A stretch of DNA of 64,000 bases from Paracoccus indicus (GCF_003056335.1 NZ_PYWA01000004.1:124001-188000), one strand, 5' to 3'. Shown: positions 26,555 to 35,631, counted from the first letter of the stretch. Translations and numbers: made by a program. Notes: generated by a model from the letters alone, not told the origin.

Positions 26555-27957
26555 GCCAGTTTCTCCTTCCAGCGGGCGATCTGGGCACGCACCTGATCGG
26601 GTGCGGTGCCGCCATAGCTCTGGCGCGAGGCGACCGAGTTGTGGACGCCCAGCACGCCGAACACGTTTTCGGTGATGTCGCCATGGACCGATTGCATGTC
26701 GGCCAGCGTCAGGTCGGGCAGATCGATGCCCTTGCCCTCGGCCATGGCAACCAGCGATCCGGTGACGTGATGGGCATCACGGAAGGGCAGGCCCAATTCG
26801 CGCACCAGCCAGTCGGCCAGATCGGTCGCGGTGGAAAATCCGGTCGCGGCGGCGGCTTCCAGATTGGCGGTGTTCGCGGTCAGGTCGGCCAGCATCCCCG
26901 ACATGGCGGCCAGGGCCAGCATCAGATGGTCGGCGGCGTCGAAGACCTGCTCCTTGTCCTCCTGCATGTCCTTGGAATAGGCCAAGGGCAGGCCCTTCAT
27001 CACCGTGAACAGCGCGACATTCGCCCCCAGGATGCGGCCGATCTTGGCGCGGATCAGCTCGGCCGCGTCGGGGTTGCGCTTCTGCGGCATGATCGACGAA
27101 CCCGTGGACCACTTGTCCGACATGGACACGAAGCGGAACTGGGCGGAGGACCAGATGACCAGCTCCTCGGCCAGGCGCGACAGGTGGACGGCGCAGATGG
27201 ATGCCGCCGACAGGAACTCCAGCGCGAAATCGCGGTCGCTGACGGCGTCGAGGCTGTTGGCCATGGGACGGTCGAAGCCCAAGGCCTGCGCGGTGGTGTG
27301 GCGGTCGATGGGATATCCCGTCCCGGCCAGTGCCGCCGCGCCAAGGGGCGATTCGTTCATGCGGGCGCGGGCGTCCTGGAAGCGCGACAGGTCGCGGCCG
27401 AACATTTCCACATAGGCCATCATGTGATGGCCCCATGTCACCGGCTGCGCGGTCTGCAGATGGGTGAAACCGGGCATGACCCAATCGGCACCGGCTTCGG
27501 CCTGACCCATGGCCGATCCGATCAGGGCGCGCAGACCGTCGATGGCGGCGTCGCACTGGTCGCGGACCCACAGGCGGAAATCGGTGGCGACCTGGTCGTT
27601 GCGGGACCGGCCCGTGTGCAGGCGCCCCGCCGGTTCGCCGATGATCTCCTTCAGGCGCGCCTCGACATTCATGTGGATGTCTTCCAGCGCTGTCTTGAAG
27701 GGGAAATCTCCGGCCTCGATCTCTGACAAGACGGTGAGCAGGCCTTCCCTGATGGCCGCCGCATCGTTATCGCTGATGATGCCTTGTGCTGCCAGCATGG
27801 CGGCATGGGCCCGGCTGCCCGCGATATCCTGGGCGTAGAGCCGTCGGTCGAAACCGATCGAGGCGTTGATCGCCTCCATGATCGCATCGGGACCGGCGGC
27901 AAAGCGCCCGCCCCACATGCTGTTGGCGGCATCAGTGCTGTCGGGCCGGTCGGTCAT
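26551..27957 (-). CDS. argH: Argininosuccinate lyase
   Basis: The protein has 468 residues. It performs the final step of arginine biosynthesis, splitting argininosuccinate into arginine and fumarate. The N-terminal [21 protein letters not shown] and the signature [16 protein letters not shown] near residue 280 are intact, as is [14 protein letters not shown]. It starts the argH-lptM-lysA-DUF4175 minus-strand operon. The divergent thioredoxin gene begins 22 bases away, so each promoter must lie within or across the other's 5' end. Confidence 0.97.
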   Translation of the reverse strand: MTDRPDSTDAANSMWGGRFAAGPDAIMEAINASIGFDRRLYAQDIAGSRAHAAMLAAQGIISDNDAAAIREGLLTVLSEIEAGDFPFKTALEDIHMNVEARLKEIIGEPAGRLHTGRSRNDQVATDFRLWVRDQCDAAIDGLRALIGSAMGQAEAGADWVMPGFTHLQTAQPVTWGHHMMAYVEMFGRDLSRFQDARARMNESPLGAAALAGTGYPIDRHTTAQALGFDRPMANSLDAVSDRDFALEFLSAASICAVHLSRLAEELVIWSSAQFRFVSMSDKWSTGSSIMPQKRNPDAAELIRAKIGRILGANVALFTVMKGLPLAYSKDMQEDKEQVFDAADHLMLALAAMSGMLADLTANTANLEAAAATGFSTATDLADWLVRELGLPFRDAHHVTGSLVAMAEGKGIDLPDLTLADMQSVHGDITENVFGVLGVHNSVASRQSYGGTAPDQVRAQIARWKEKLA

Positions 27958-27979
27958 ATGTCAGTCCTTCGGAGGTCAC

Positions 27980-28540
27980 ATGCTGCGTTCCGCCCTGCTT
28001 TATACGGCACTTGTTTTCGGTGCAAACACCGCCTTCGCCCAAAGCCCCGCCCCGGCCCCCGACTGGCAGGCCGCCAGGGACGGCGGGCTGCCGAAACTGG
28101 TCGTGGCCGAGGATGCCGCGCCGATCAGCCAGACAGAATTCACCGACATCGAGGGCAACGCCCACACCCTGGCGGATTACGAAGGCAAGGTCGTGCTGGT
28201 GAACTTCTGGGCCACATGGTGCGCGCCTTGCCGCGAGGAAATGCCCGCGCTGGACCGCCTGCAGGCCGAACTGGGTGGCGACGATTTCCAGGTCGTGACC
28301 ATCGCCACGGGGCGCAACGCGCCCGCCCGCATCCAGTCCTTCTTCGACGAGGTCGGGGTCGAGAACCTGCCGATCCTGCTGGACCCGCGCCAGATGGTCG
28401 CCCGCGACATGGGCGTCGTCGGCCTGCCCGTCAGCGTGCTGATCGACCGTGATGGCAACGAAGTTGCGCGCTATCTGGGCGATGCCGAATGGGATTCGGA
28501 TGTGGCCAAGACCCTGATCACCCAGCTGACAGCGCCCTGA
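27980..28540 (+). CDS. TlpA-like periplasmic thiol:disulfide oxidoreductase
   Basis: The protein has 186 residues. A Sec signal peptide (MLRSALLYTALVFGANTAFAQ) precedes a thioredoxin fold with VNFWATWCAPCREEMPAL; the redox pair is Cys81/Cys84. The conserved cis-Pro region is GLPVSVLIDRDG. It probably reduces periplasmic disulfides, for example in cytochrome c or copper-site assembly. ATG 27980 has a perfect GGAGGT ribosome-binding site; the longer open frame upstream overlaps argH. TlpA-type genes next to argH are common in Rhodobacterales. Its end overlaps the convergent tag gene by 23 bp. Confidence 0.9.
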   Translation: MLRSALLYTALVFGANTAFAQSPAPAPDWQAARDGGLPKLVVAEDAAPISQTEFTDIEGNAHTLADYEGKVVLVNFWATWCAPCREEMPALDRLQAELGGDDFQVVTIATGRNAPARIQSFFDEVGVENLPILLDPRQMVARDMGVVGLPVSVLIDRDGNEVARYLGDAEWDSDVAKTLITQLTAP

Positions 28541-29093
28541 CCGCCTCATGCCGGTGGCAGGGGGTGGTGTGGTCGTTCACCATCCCCGTCGCCTGCATGA
28601 AGGCATAGGTGATGACCGGCCCGCAGTAATTGAAGCCCCGCCTCTTCAGCGCCTTCGACATGGCCGTCGATTCGGGGGTGGCGGTCGGCACGCTGGCCAT
28701 GTCGGGCCATGCGTTCTGGATGGGCGCCCCCCCGACGAAGGACCACAACCAGGGGGCGAAGCCCTGTTCGGCCTCGATGTCCAGGAACAGGCGGGCGCTG
28801 CGGACGGTCGAGGTGATCTTGCCCCGGTGGCGCACGATGCCGGGATTGGTCAGGGCGCGGTCGATGCGGGCCTCGTCCCACAGGGCGACGCGGGCCGGGT
28901 CGAAGCCGTCGAATTCCTGTCGAAATGCCGGGCGCTTGCGCAGGATCGTGATCCAGCTGAGCCCTGCCTGAAACCCGTCCAGCACCAGTTTTTCCCACAG
29001 CGCGCGGCTGTCATGTTCTGGCACGCCCCAGTCTGTGTCGTGATAGTCGACGTAAAGCGGGTCACTGCCGCACCAGCTGCAACGAGCAAGCAT
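28518..29093 (-). CDS. tag: DNA-3-methyladenine glycosylase I
   Basis: The protein has 191 residues. Tag excises 3-methyladenine from alkylated DNA. The N-terminal CSWCGSDPLYVDYHDTDWGVPEHD and the C-terminal NDHTTPCHRHEA supply the zinc-binding Cys and His residues of the Tag family. GFQAGLSWITILRKRPAFR is the conserved helix-hairpin region. The gene is convergent with the thioredoxin gene, and their 3' ends overlap. It is divergent from the EAL-domain gene, with 81 bp between starts. Confidence 0.95.
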   Translation of the reverse strand: MLARCSWCGSDPLYVDYHDTDWGVPEHDSRALWEKLVLDGFQAGLSWITILRKRPAFRQEFDGFDPARVALWDEARIDRALTNPGIVRHRGKITSTVRSARLFLDIEAEQGFAPWLWSFVGGAPIQNAWPDMASVPTATPESTAMSKALKRRGFNYCGPVITYAFMQATGMVNDHTTPCHRHEAVRALSAG

Positions 29094-29096
29094 CCG

Positions 29097-29111
29097 TTAA
29101 CCCTGAGTTGA
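29097..29111 (+). promoter_or_regulatory. CtrA-like box upstream of the EAL-domain gene
   Basis: TTAA (29097-29100), seven bases and TTGA (29108-29111) form TTAAC-N5-GTTGA. This is one base from the full CtrA consensus TTAA-N7-TTAA. It lies 64 bases before the EAL protein's start. CtrA control of motility and c-di-GMP genes is known in Rhodobacterales; use of this site is inferred. Confidence 0.4.
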
Positions 29112-29174
29112 GAAAACACTGACGATTCACCGCAGATTAAGTCATCATGGCCAAACTGCAAGCAGAGCAGACAG

Positions 29175-30002
29175 ATGGGGCCCGCCGTGAGCGACAGATA
29201 CCAGAACAACAGTTCGCCGCTGGAAGATGCAATCCGACTTCAGGATCGCGTCACCCTTTCGGCCGTGGCGGCGGCGGTGGAAAAGGCCAGCGCGGTGCTG
29301 GCGTTCCAGCCGATCGTGCAATCCCAAAGCCCCAAGGCCGCCGCCTTCTGGGAAGGGCTGATCCGCATCATCGACGACAGCGGCAGGCTTGTGCCGCTGC
29401 GCGACTTCATGCCTCAGGCCGAAACCACGGAACTGGGCCGCAAGATCGATTGCCTGTCGTTGTCGCTTGGCCTGAAGACACTGGTCGAGGATCCCTCGCT
29501 GCGGCTGTCGATCAACATGTCGGCCCGCTCGATCCAGTATCCGGATTGGATCGACACGCTGCGGCGGGGCATTTCGGACGACCCGATGGTGGGCGAACGG
29601 CTGATCCTGGAAATCACCGAAAGCTCGGCCATGGGCATGCCGAACGAGGTGCAGCACTTCATGGCCGAGGTGCAGGGTTACGGCATCAGCCTGGCGCTGG
29701 ACGATTTCGGCGCGGGCTATACCTCGTTCCGCTATCTGCGCGATTTCTGCTTCGACATGATCAAGATCGACGGGCAGTTCATCCGCGCCATCGCGGCCAA
29801 CCCCGACAATCAGATCCTGACGCGGGCACTGCAATCCATCGCCCATCATTTCGACATGTTCACCGTCGCCGAATCGGTCGAGACCGCCGATGACGCCAGC
29901 TTCCTGATCGATCTGGGGATCGACTGCCTGCAAGGCTATTACTTCGGTGCGCCGACCATCGCACCGCCCTGGAAGAAACCGCCCTCGCGTGCGGCGCGCT
30001 GA
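29175..30002 (+). CDS. EAL-domain protein, probable c-di-GMP phosphodiesterase
   Basis: The protein has 275 residues, a stand-alone EAL domain without GGDEF or an obvious sensor. The signature reads EGL (FWEGLIR) instead of EAL, keeping the metal-binding Glu. Other catalytic positions are present: Asn in INMSARS, Glu in LEITES, Asp-Asp in LDDFGAGYTS, Lys in MIKIDG, Glu in AESVET and Gln in CLQGYYFG. It may therefore hydrolyse c-di-GMP in the cytoplasm. The start is ATG 29175 or GTG 29187, both with weak ribosome-binding sites. A CtrA-like box lies upstream. Confidence 0.88.
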   Translation: MGPAVSDRYQNNSSPLEDAIRLQDRVTLSAVAAAVEKASAVLAFQPIVQSQSPKAAAFWEGLIRIIDDSGRLVPLRDFMPQAETTELGRKIDCLSLSLGLKTLVEDPSLRLSINMSARSIQYPDWIDTLRRGISDDPMVGERLILEITESSAMGMPNEVQHFMAEVQGYGISLALDDFGAGYTSFRYLRDFCFDMIKIDGQFIRAIAANPDNQILTRALQSIAHHFDMFTVAESVETADDASFLIDLGIDCLQGYYFGAPTIAPPWKKPPSRAAR

Positions 30003-30098
30003 CAGGGTTCGCGGCATCGACGCTTGACGTTACGTTCCGAAACAGCATCCTGACCCCTGAAGGTCGGCCCGTCCGACCGCCTTGGGAAGGAGCCTACC

Positions 30099-31271
30099 AT
30101 GTCCAAAGCCGTCATCGTCTCTGCCGCACGCACCCCTGTCGGCAGCTTTCTGGGCGCATTCGCGAATGTCCCGGCCCATGATCTGGGCGCCGCCGTCCTG
30201 AAGGAGGTCGTCGCCCGCGCCGGGGTCGATCCTTGCGAGATCAGCGAGACCATCCTGGGCCAGGTCCTGACGACGGCTCAGGGTCAGAACCCTGCCCGCC
30301 AGGCGCATATCAATGCGGGCCTGCCGCAGGAATCCGCCGCCTGGCTCATCAACCAGGTCTGTGGTTCGGGGTTGCGTGCCGTGGCCTTGGCCGCCCAGCA
30401 GGTCATTCTTGGCGATGCCAACATCGTGCTGGCCGGCGGTCAGGAAAGCATGTCGCTGGCCCCGCACGCCGCCTATCTGCGCGCCGGTCAGAAGATGGGC
30501 GACATGCAGATGATCGACACCATGATCCGCGACGGGTTGTGGGATGCGTTCAACAACTATCACATGGGGCAGACAGCGGAAAACGTCGCGGATCGCTGGT
30601 CGATCAGCCGCGATCAACAGGATGAATTCGCTGTTGGTTCGCAGAACAAGGCCGAGGCCGCGCAGAAGGCCGGCCGCTTCGCCGATGAGATCGCGCCCTA
30701 TACCGTGAAGACCCGCAAGGGCGAGACTGTCGTCGATCAGGACGAATACATCCGCCACGGCGCGACAATGGACGCGATGCAGAAACTGCGCCCCGCCTTC
30801 ACCCGTGACGGCACGGTGACGGCCGCCAATGCCTCGGGTCTGAACGACGGCGCGGCCGCCGTGATGGTCATGACGGAAGAGGAAGCGAACCGCCGCGGCC
30901 TGACGCCGCTGGCCCGCATCGCCTCCTATGCGACCGCCGGTCTGGACCCGGCCATCATGGGCACCGGCCCGATCCCTGCCAGCCGCAAGGCGCTGGAAAA
31001 GGCCGGCTGGTCGGTAGGCGATCTGGACCTGGTCGAAGCGAACGAGGCCTTTGCTGCGCAAGCCTGCGCCGTCAACAAGGACATGGGCTGGGACCCCTCC
31101 ATCGTGAACGTGAACGGCGGCGCGATCGCAATCGGCCATCCGATCGGCGCCTCGGGGTGCCGCGTGCTGAACACCCTGCTGTTCGAAATGAAGCGCCGCG
31201 ACGCCAAGAAGGGCCTGGCCACGCTGTGCATCGGGGGCGGCATGGGCGTCGCCATGTGCCTGGAACGCTGA
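30099..31271 (+). CDS. phaA: Acetyl-CoA C-acetyltransferase (beta-ketothiolase)
   Basis: The protein has 390 residues. It condenses two acetyl-CoA to acetoacetyl-CoA. The acylation Cys is Cys88 in [11 protein letters not shown], the His is in [15 protein letters not shown] and the second Cys in [11 protein letters not shown] strong GGGAAGGAG ribosome-binding site precedes the ATG. phaB follows 86 bp later, so the pair supplies (R)-3-hydroxybutyryl-CoA for polyhydroxybutyrate. No phaC is in the window, as is usual in Paracoccus and Rhodobacter where phaC lies elsewhere. TTGACG at 30025 is a possible -35 element. Confidence 0.96.
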   Translation: MSKAVIVSAARTPVGSFLGAFANVPAHDLGAAVLKEVVARAGVDPCEISETILGQVLTTAQGQNPARQAHINAGLPQESAAWLINQVCGSGLRAVALAAQQVILGDANIVLAGGQESMSLAPHAAYLRAGQKMGDMQMIDTMIRDGLWDAFNNYHMGQTAENVADRWSISRDQQDEFAVGSQNKAEAAQKAGRFADEIAPYTVKTRKGETVVDQDEYIRHGATMDAMQKLRPAFTRDGTVTAANASGLNDGAAAVMVMTEEEANRRGLTPLARIASYATAGLDPAIMGTGPIPASRKALEKAGWSVGDLDLVEANEAFAAQACAVNKDMGWDPSIVNVNGGAIAIGHPIGASGCRVLNTLLFEMKRRDAKKGLATLCIGGGMGVAMCLER

Positions 31272-31280
31272 GGCCAGCAT

Positions 31281-31305
31281 CGGCGCGCAATTTTCTTGCG
31301 CGCCG
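31281..31305 (+). other. Strong hairpin between phaA and phaB
   Basis: CGGCGCGCAA (31281-31290) pairs perfectly with TTGCGCGCCG (31296-31305) around a TTTTC loop. No T run follows; an AT-rich stretch of about 30 bases does. It may be a partial terminator or an mRNA-stabilising element that sets different phaA and phaB levels. Confidence 0.5.
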
Positions 31306-31357
31306 GTCATTGAATAGCTAGCAATATTTTAACTGTTGTAACTACTGGGGGGTATCC

Positions 31358-32083
31358 ATGTCGAAAGTCGCTTTGGTCACTGGGGGATCGCGGGGAATCG
31401 GCGCTGCTATCTGCAAGGCCTTGCAGGATGCGGGTTATGTCGTTGCGGCCAACTATGCCGGCAACGACGATGCGGCGAAGGCCTTTACCGATGAAACCGG
31501 CATCAAGACCTTCAAGTGGTCGGTCGCCGATTACGAGGCCTGCGCCGCCGGCATCGCGCAGGTCGAGAGCGAGCTTGGCCCGGTCGAGGTGCTGGTCAAC
31601 AATGCGGGCATCACCCGTGATGCGATGTTCCACAAGATGACCCCGCAGCAATGGAAAGAGGTCATCGACACTAATCTGACCGGCGTCTTCAACATGACCC
31701 ATGTTGTCTGGACCGGCATGCGCGATCGCAAGTTCGGGCGCGTCATCAACATCAGTTCGATCAACGGGCAGAAGGGCCAGGCGGGTCAGGCCAACTACAG
31801 CGCGGCCAAGGCGGGCGATTTGGGCTTCACCAAGGCGCTGGCACAGGAAGGTGCGCGCGCGGGCATCACCGTCAACGCCATCTGCCCCGGCTATATCGGG
31901 ACCGAGATGGTCCGCGCCATCCCCGAAAAGGTCCTGAACGAACGCATCATCCCGCAGATCCCCGTCGGTCGCCTTGGCGAACCCGAGGAGATCGCCCGCG
32001 CCGTCGTCTTCCTGGCGGCCGAGGATGCAGGCTTCATCACCGGCTCGACCCTCAGCGCGAACGGCGGTCAGTTCTTCGTGTAA
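31358..32083 (+). CDS. phaB: Acetoacetyl-CoA reductase (NADPH-dependent)
   Basis: The protein has 241 residues, a short-chain dehydrogenase that reduces acetoacetyl-CoA to (R)-3-hydroxybutyryl-CoA. The NAD(P) motif TGGSRGIG is at 8-15, NNAGITRD follows, and the catalytic set is Ser in INISSINGQKGQ and YSAAK. FGRVINISSINGQKGQAGQANYSAAKAG is highly typical of PhaB (given here only to identify the region of residues 125-152). ATG 31358 has a GGGGGG-rich ribosome-binding region. It ends at a hairpin terminator and follows phaA. Confidence 0.95.
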   Translation: MSKVALVTGGSRGIGAAICKALQDAGYVVAANYAGNDDAAKAFTDETGIKTFKWSVADYEACAAGIAQVESELGPVEVLVNNAGITRDAMFHKMTPQQWKEVIDTNLTGVFNMTHVVWTGMRDRKFGRVINISSINGQKGQAGQANYSAAKAGDLGFTKALAQEGARAGITVNAICPGYIGTEMVRAIPEKVLNERIIPQIPVGRLGEPEEIARAVVFLAAEDAGFITGSTLSANGGQFFV

Positions 32084-32102
32084 GGGGCATCGAAACGAAA
32101 GC

Positions 32103-32129
32103 GGCCCGCGCATTTTGCGCGGGCCTTGT
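32103..32129 (+). terminator. Terminator after phaB
   Basis: GGCCCGCGC (32103-32111) and GCGCGGGCC (32117-32125) form a 9-bp stem with an ATTTT loop, followed by the short T-rich TTGTC. It is placed 20 bases after the stop and before the convergent ydcH-like gene. Confidence 0.7.
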
Positions 32130-32155
32130 CATGAATAGGTCTCAGTTCAACGGGA

Positions 32156-32320
32156 TCAATTGGCAAGCCGGGTGATCTCTTCCTTGATGCGCAGTTTCTG
32201 GCGTTTCATCTGGGCAATTTCCAGATCCTGAGTTCCGGGACTTTTCTGTGCCCTTTCAACGGCATCGGAGAGGTTTTGGTGTTTCCTGCGAAGTTCCTCA
32301 ACATGAGAAGCAACCGTCAT
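32156..32320 (-). CDS. YdcH-family protein (DUF465)
   Basis: The protein has 54 residues. The helical sequence SHVEELRRKHQNLSDAVERAQ followed by IAQMKRQKLRIKEEITRL is the DUF465/YdcH pattern, a small cytoplasmic coiled-coil hairpin of unknown function. ATG 32320 has a perfect GGAGG ribosome-binding site 5 bases upstream; longer in-frame extensions lack support. The gene is monocistronic or nearly so and converges on phaB. Confidence 0.88.
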   Translation of the reverse strand: MTVASHVEELRRKHQNLSDAVERAQKSPGTQDLEIAQMKRQKLRIKEEITRLAN

Positions 32321-32532
32321 TACATCCTCCTTGGATATGTTCGTCGAACATCTTGATTGCAGCACAGCGCGTCGATTCTGTCACGGGACTTTTGCAATTC
32401 ACGGGCCGATCAGCGCAGCCTCGCGCAGGATCTGCATGGCGATCGGGCTGCGCAGCCGATTTGGTCGGGCCGGGCCGACATCCCCCTGCCCTTCTATACC
32501 GATGATGATCCGGAAAGCCGCCGACCCGCGGG

Positions 32533-32742
32533 TCAGTCGTCAAGCCCGTTGTCGCGCAGGATCGCGCGGGCTGCGAATTCGTCGCGGTCCGCGACCATCA
32601 GCCGCGCGGGCAGGATCCCGATCGAGCCTTCCAGCACGCTCATGTGCTGGTCCATCTGGAAGGGGACAATGCCCTCGGCCTCCAGCAGGCTGGTGGCTGC
32701 GGACATGCGCACGGGATCATTGCTGCGAAAAAGCTCTTTCAT
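32533..32742 (-). CDS. DUF2007-domain protein
   Basis: The protein has 69 residues. The sequence MKELFRSNDPVRMSAATSLLEAEGI with LPARLMVADRDEFAARAIL fits DUF2007, small putative signal-transducing or regulatory proteins. It is divergent from the polyprenyl synthase gene with 75 bp between starts, the same arrangement as in other Rhodobacterales. Between it and ydcH (32321-32532) no gene was recognised; in relatives a tRNA-modifying methyltransferase often follows DUF2007, and none is visible here. Confidence 0.8.
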   Translation of the reverse strand: MKELFRSNDPVRMSAATSLLEAEGIVPFQMDQHMSVLEGSIGILPARLMVADRDEFAARAILRDNGLDD

Positions 32743-32817
32743 GGCAGGGACGTTAAGCCGCGGTTGCGAAATTGTCGATGGCATGGCAATGCAGGGCCGC
32801 AGATACGGGATTATGCC

Positions 32818-33819
32818 ATGACTTTGCAGGAAAACGTCCGCAAACCGCTGGACCGGCTGTCGGAAGCGCTGAGCGATGAAATGGGGGCGGTGAACGCCCT
32901 GATCCGGGACCGGATGGCCAGCCGCCACGCCCCGCGCATCCCCGAGGTGACCGCCCATCTGATCGAGGCCGGCGGCAAGCGCCTGCGCCCAATGCTGACC
33001 CTGGCTGCGGCCCGGATGGTCGGCTATGGCGGGCCCTATCACATCCATCTGGCGGCGACGGTGGAATTCATCCACACCGCCACGCTGCTGCACGACGATG
33101 TGGTCGATGAAAGCAGCCAGCGGCGCGGGCGTCCGACGGCGAACCTGCTGTGGGACAACAAGTCCAGCGTGCTGGTCGGGGACTACCTCTTCGCGCGCAG
33201 CTTCCAGCTGATGGTCGAACCCGGCAACATGCGCACGCTGGAGATCCTGGCCAACGCCAGCGCCACCATCGCCGAGGGCGAGGTGTTGCAGCTGACCGCC
33301 GCCCAGGATCTGGCAACGACCGAAGACATCTATATCCAGGTGGTGCGCGGCAAGACGGCGGCGCTCTTCTCGGCGGCGACCGAGGTTGGCGGCGTCATCG
33401 CCGGTGCCCCCGCCGATCAGGTGCAGGCGCTGTTCGATTACGGCGACGCGCTTGGGATCGCCTTCCAGATCGTCGACGACCTGCTGGACTATGGCGGGGC
33501 GACGGAAACCATCGGCAAGAATGTCGGCGACGACTTCCGCGAACGCAAGCTGACCCTGCCCGTCATCAAGGCCGTGGCCAAGGCCGACGAACTGGAACGC
33601 GCCTTCTGGTCGCGGACCATCGAAAAGGGCGACCAGCGCGATGGCGATCTGGAACAGGCACTGGCCCTGCTGGCCCGCCATGGCGCGATGGATGCCGCCC
33701 GCGCCGATGCGCTGGCTTGGGCCGCCAAGGCCAAGGATGCCCTGCGCGTGCTGCCGGAACATCCGATCCGCGATATGCTGACCGATCTGGCCGATTTCGT
33801 GGTCAGCCGCGTCACTTGA
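32818..33819 (+). CDS. ispB: All-trans polyprenyl diphosphate synthase (octaprenyl/decaprenyl type)
   Basis: The protein has 333 residues. It makes the long isoprenoid tail of ubiquinone. The first Asp-rich motif is LLHDDVVDES and the second is QIVDDLLDYGG. GGKRLRPMLTLAAARM supplies the IPP-binding Lys and Arg. ATG 32818 gives the family N-terminus (TLQENVRKPLDRL); the upstream open frame antisense to DUF2007 is a shadow. Rhodobacterales mostly carry Q-10, so decaprenyl diphosphate is the likely product, but chain length cannot be read with confidence. A strong terminator follows. Confidence 0.93.
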   Translation: MTLQENVRKPLDRLSEALSDEMGAVNALIRDRMASRHAPRIPEVTAHLIEAGGKRLRPMLTLAAARMVGYGGPYHIHLAATVEFIHTATLLHDDVVDESSQRRGRPTANLLWDNKSSVLVGDYLFARSFQLMVEPGNMRTLEILANASATIAEGEVLQLTAAQDLATTEDIYIQVVRGKTAALFSAATEVGGVIAGAPADQVQALFDYGDALGIAFQIVDDLLDYGGATETIGKNVGDDFRERKLTLPVIKAVAKADELERAFWSRTIEKGDQRDGDLEQALALLARHGAMDAARADALAWAAKAKDALRVLPEHPIRDMLTDLADFVVSRVT

Positions 33820-33841
33820 CAGCCGCCCCTAGTGAATTTCG

Positions 33842-33873
33842 ACGCCCGGACCCGCAAAGGTCCGGGCGTTTTT
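33842..33873 (+). terminator. Rho-independent terminator after the polyprenyl synthase gene
   Basis: An 11-bp stem, ACGCCCGGACC (33842-33852) with GGTCCGGGCGT (33859-33869), around a CGCAAA loop, is followed by TTTT. It lies 22 bases after the stop. Confidence 0.9.
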
Positions 33874-33895
33874 CATTGTCCACTGAAACGCGGAA

Positions 33896-33923
33896 GGGGC
33901 GGGCCGCTTGCGCGACCCGCCCC
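33896..33923 (-). terminator. Hairpin after amt (terminator-like)
   Basis: On the minus strand GGGGCGGG and CCCGCCCC (33896-33903 and 33916-33923) form an 8-bp stem with a 12-base loop, 22 bases beyond the amt stop. No clear T run follows on the minus strand. Confidence 0.45.
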
Positions 33924-33945
33924 CTCTCCGGGAAGAGACCTTGAA

Positions 33946-35277
33946 TTACTTGGCCTGGACGAAGTCGGGATAGGCCTCCATGCCCATTTCCGAAATATCC
34001 AAGCCGCTGATTTCGGCTTCCTTGCTGACGCGGATGCCCATGGTCACCTTCAGCACCGTCCAGACGATGAAGCTGACGACGAAGACGAAGGCACCGACCG
34101 AGAAGACACCGATGGCCTGCGTAACGAAGCTGGTGCCGTCGTTCGTGGCGGGAACGATCATCGTGCCCCAGATGCCCGCGACCAAATGGACCGGAATGGC
34201 GCCGACGACGTCGTCGATCTTCAGCTTGTCCAGCATCGGAACCACGAAGACGGCCAGCGCACCACCGACGCCGCCGATCAGGATCGAGGCGAAGACGGTC
34301 GGGGTCAGCGGCTCGGCGGTGATGGCGACCAGGCCTGCCAGCGCACCGTTCAGCACCATGGTCAGGTCGATCTTGCCGTAAAGCAGCTGCGTCACGATGA
34401 TCGCGGCAACGGCACCGCCCGAGGCTGCCATGTTGGTGTTGACGAAGATGCGGCTGACGTCGGCGGCATCATTGACCGAACCGATGGCCAGCTGCGACGC
34501 GCCGTTGAAGCCGAACCAACCCAGCCACAGGATGAAGGTGCCCAAGGTCGCCAGCGCCAGGTTCGAACCGGGCATCGGCTGCATGCGGCCGTCGGGACGA
34601 TACTTGCCGGTGCGTGCGCCCAGCACGATGGCGCCTGCCAGGGCCGCGAAGCCGCCTGCCGCGTGGACCAGGGTCGAGCCTGCGAAGTCCGAGAAGCCCA
34701 TCTCGCTCAGGAAGCCGCCGCCCCACTGCCAGCTGGCCTCGATCGGATAGATCACGCCGGTCAGGATGACGGTGAAGATCAGGAAGGGCCACAGCTTGAC
34801 CCGCTCGGCCAAGGTGCCCGAGACGATGGATGCGGTCGTGGCGCAGAACATCAGCTGGAAGAAGAAGTCCGACCCGGCCGAATAGCCGTCATCGGCCACG
34901 CCCGCGCCGACGCCGTCGAGCCCCTTGGGGCTGAAGATCTCGCCGATGATGCCGTTGACGGTCCAGTCGCCCGGATACATCAGGTTGTAGCCGATCACCC
35001 AGTACATGATGCCCGCGATCGCGAACAGAGAGATGTTCTTGAACAGCTGCGTCGTCACGCTCTTCGAACGCACCAGGCCCGCTTCCAGCATGGCAAAGCC
35101 TGCGGCCATCCACATGACCAGGAAGCCGCCGATCAGGAACAGCAGCGTGTTGAAGATATAGACGACATCCGCGCTGACTGCGGCAGCCGCCTCCGCGGGC
35201 GCCGCGGCATCCTGCGCGGCGGCGGGAAACGCAGCCAGCGTCGCAAGTGTCGCGATGAGCGGAAGGGTCTTGTTCAT
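33946..35277 (-). CDS. amt: Ammonium transporter (Amt/MEP family)
   Basis: The protein has 443 residues. A cleavable signal peptide (MNKTLPLIATLATLAAFPAAAQ) precedes about 11 membrane helices. Family motifs include GFAMLEAGLVRSKSVTTQL, FCATTASIVSGTLAER, the pore His in VHAAGGFAALAGAI and the second pore His in PVHLVAGIWGT. It conducts ammonium across the inner membrane. In many proteobacteria amt is paired with glnK; no PII gene is adjacent here, and the 354-bp upstream region shows no convincing NtrC or sigma-54 site. Confidence 0.96.
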   Translation of the reverse strand: MNKTLPLIATLATLAAFPAAAQDAAAPAEAAAAVSADVVYIFNTLLFLIGGFLVMWMAAGFAMLEAGLVRSKSVTTQLFKNISLFAIAGIMYWVIGYNLMYPGDWTVNGIIGEIFSPKGLDGVGAGVADDGYSAGSDFFFQLMFCATTASIVSGTLAERVKLWPFLIFTVILTGVIYPIEASWQWGGGFLSEMGFSDFAGSTLVHAAGGFAALAGAIVLGARTGKYRPDGRMQPMPGSNLALATLGTFILWLGWFGFNGASQLAIGSVNDAADVSRIFVNTNMAASGGAVAAIIVTQLLYGKIDLTMVLNGALAGLVAITAEPLTPTVFASILIGGVGGALAVFVVPMLDKLKIDDVVGAIPVHLVAGIWGTMIVPATNDGTSFVTQAIGVFSVGAFVFVVSFIVWTVLKVTMGIRVSKEAEISGLDISEMGMEAYPDFVQAK

Positions 35278-35631
35278 GTGATTAAACCTCGCTTCGTGCC
35301 GCAGCCGCCGGTCCGGCTGCCATCGCCCCTTTCATGTGCAATTCCGCCGCGTCGGCAAAGATTGGCGCAGGGTCGGATGGCCGGGAAATCGCCACTGCCC
35401 GTTCCGCAGGCGCGGAATCAGGCAAAAGCCCATGAAAAAGGCAGTCTGTGTCCGCATGAAGGCCCCTGCTGCCTTCACCCTGTGCAAAGGCGCATGTGCG
35501 GACCGCAGCCGGGTTCCGCCCCCCGTCATCACGGATTGGTCACCCCAATTCCCCTGTCGGCAAACATGCTGTAGGCTGGGCGCAATCTCGGCCGGATCAA
35601 CCGGCATGGCAAAGACGCAGGCATCCTAGGC
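35278..35631. other. 354-bp divergent spacer between amt and the PBP gene
   Basis: No convincing gene was seen on either strand. A small hairpin (GCAGCCG 35301-35307 with CGGCTGC 35314-35320) lies in the amt leader. Promoters for both genes should be here, but no -35/-10 pair, sigma-54 -24/-12 element or NtrC palindrome could be identified with confidence. Confidence 0.5.

Noticed and set aside
32321..32532. Possible gene between ydcH and DUF2007
   Set aside because: Frames on both strands are short or lack a start with a ribosome-binding site, and no family motif could be seen.
33832..35574. 580-codon open frame antisense to amt
   Set aside because: It is charged, low-complexity and without a ribosome-binding site, opposite a full ammonium transporter gene.
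35278..35631. glnK or a sigma-54/NtrC site upstream of amt
   Set aside because: No PII-like reading frame exists here, and no -24/-12 element or NtrC palindrome matched well enough to report.
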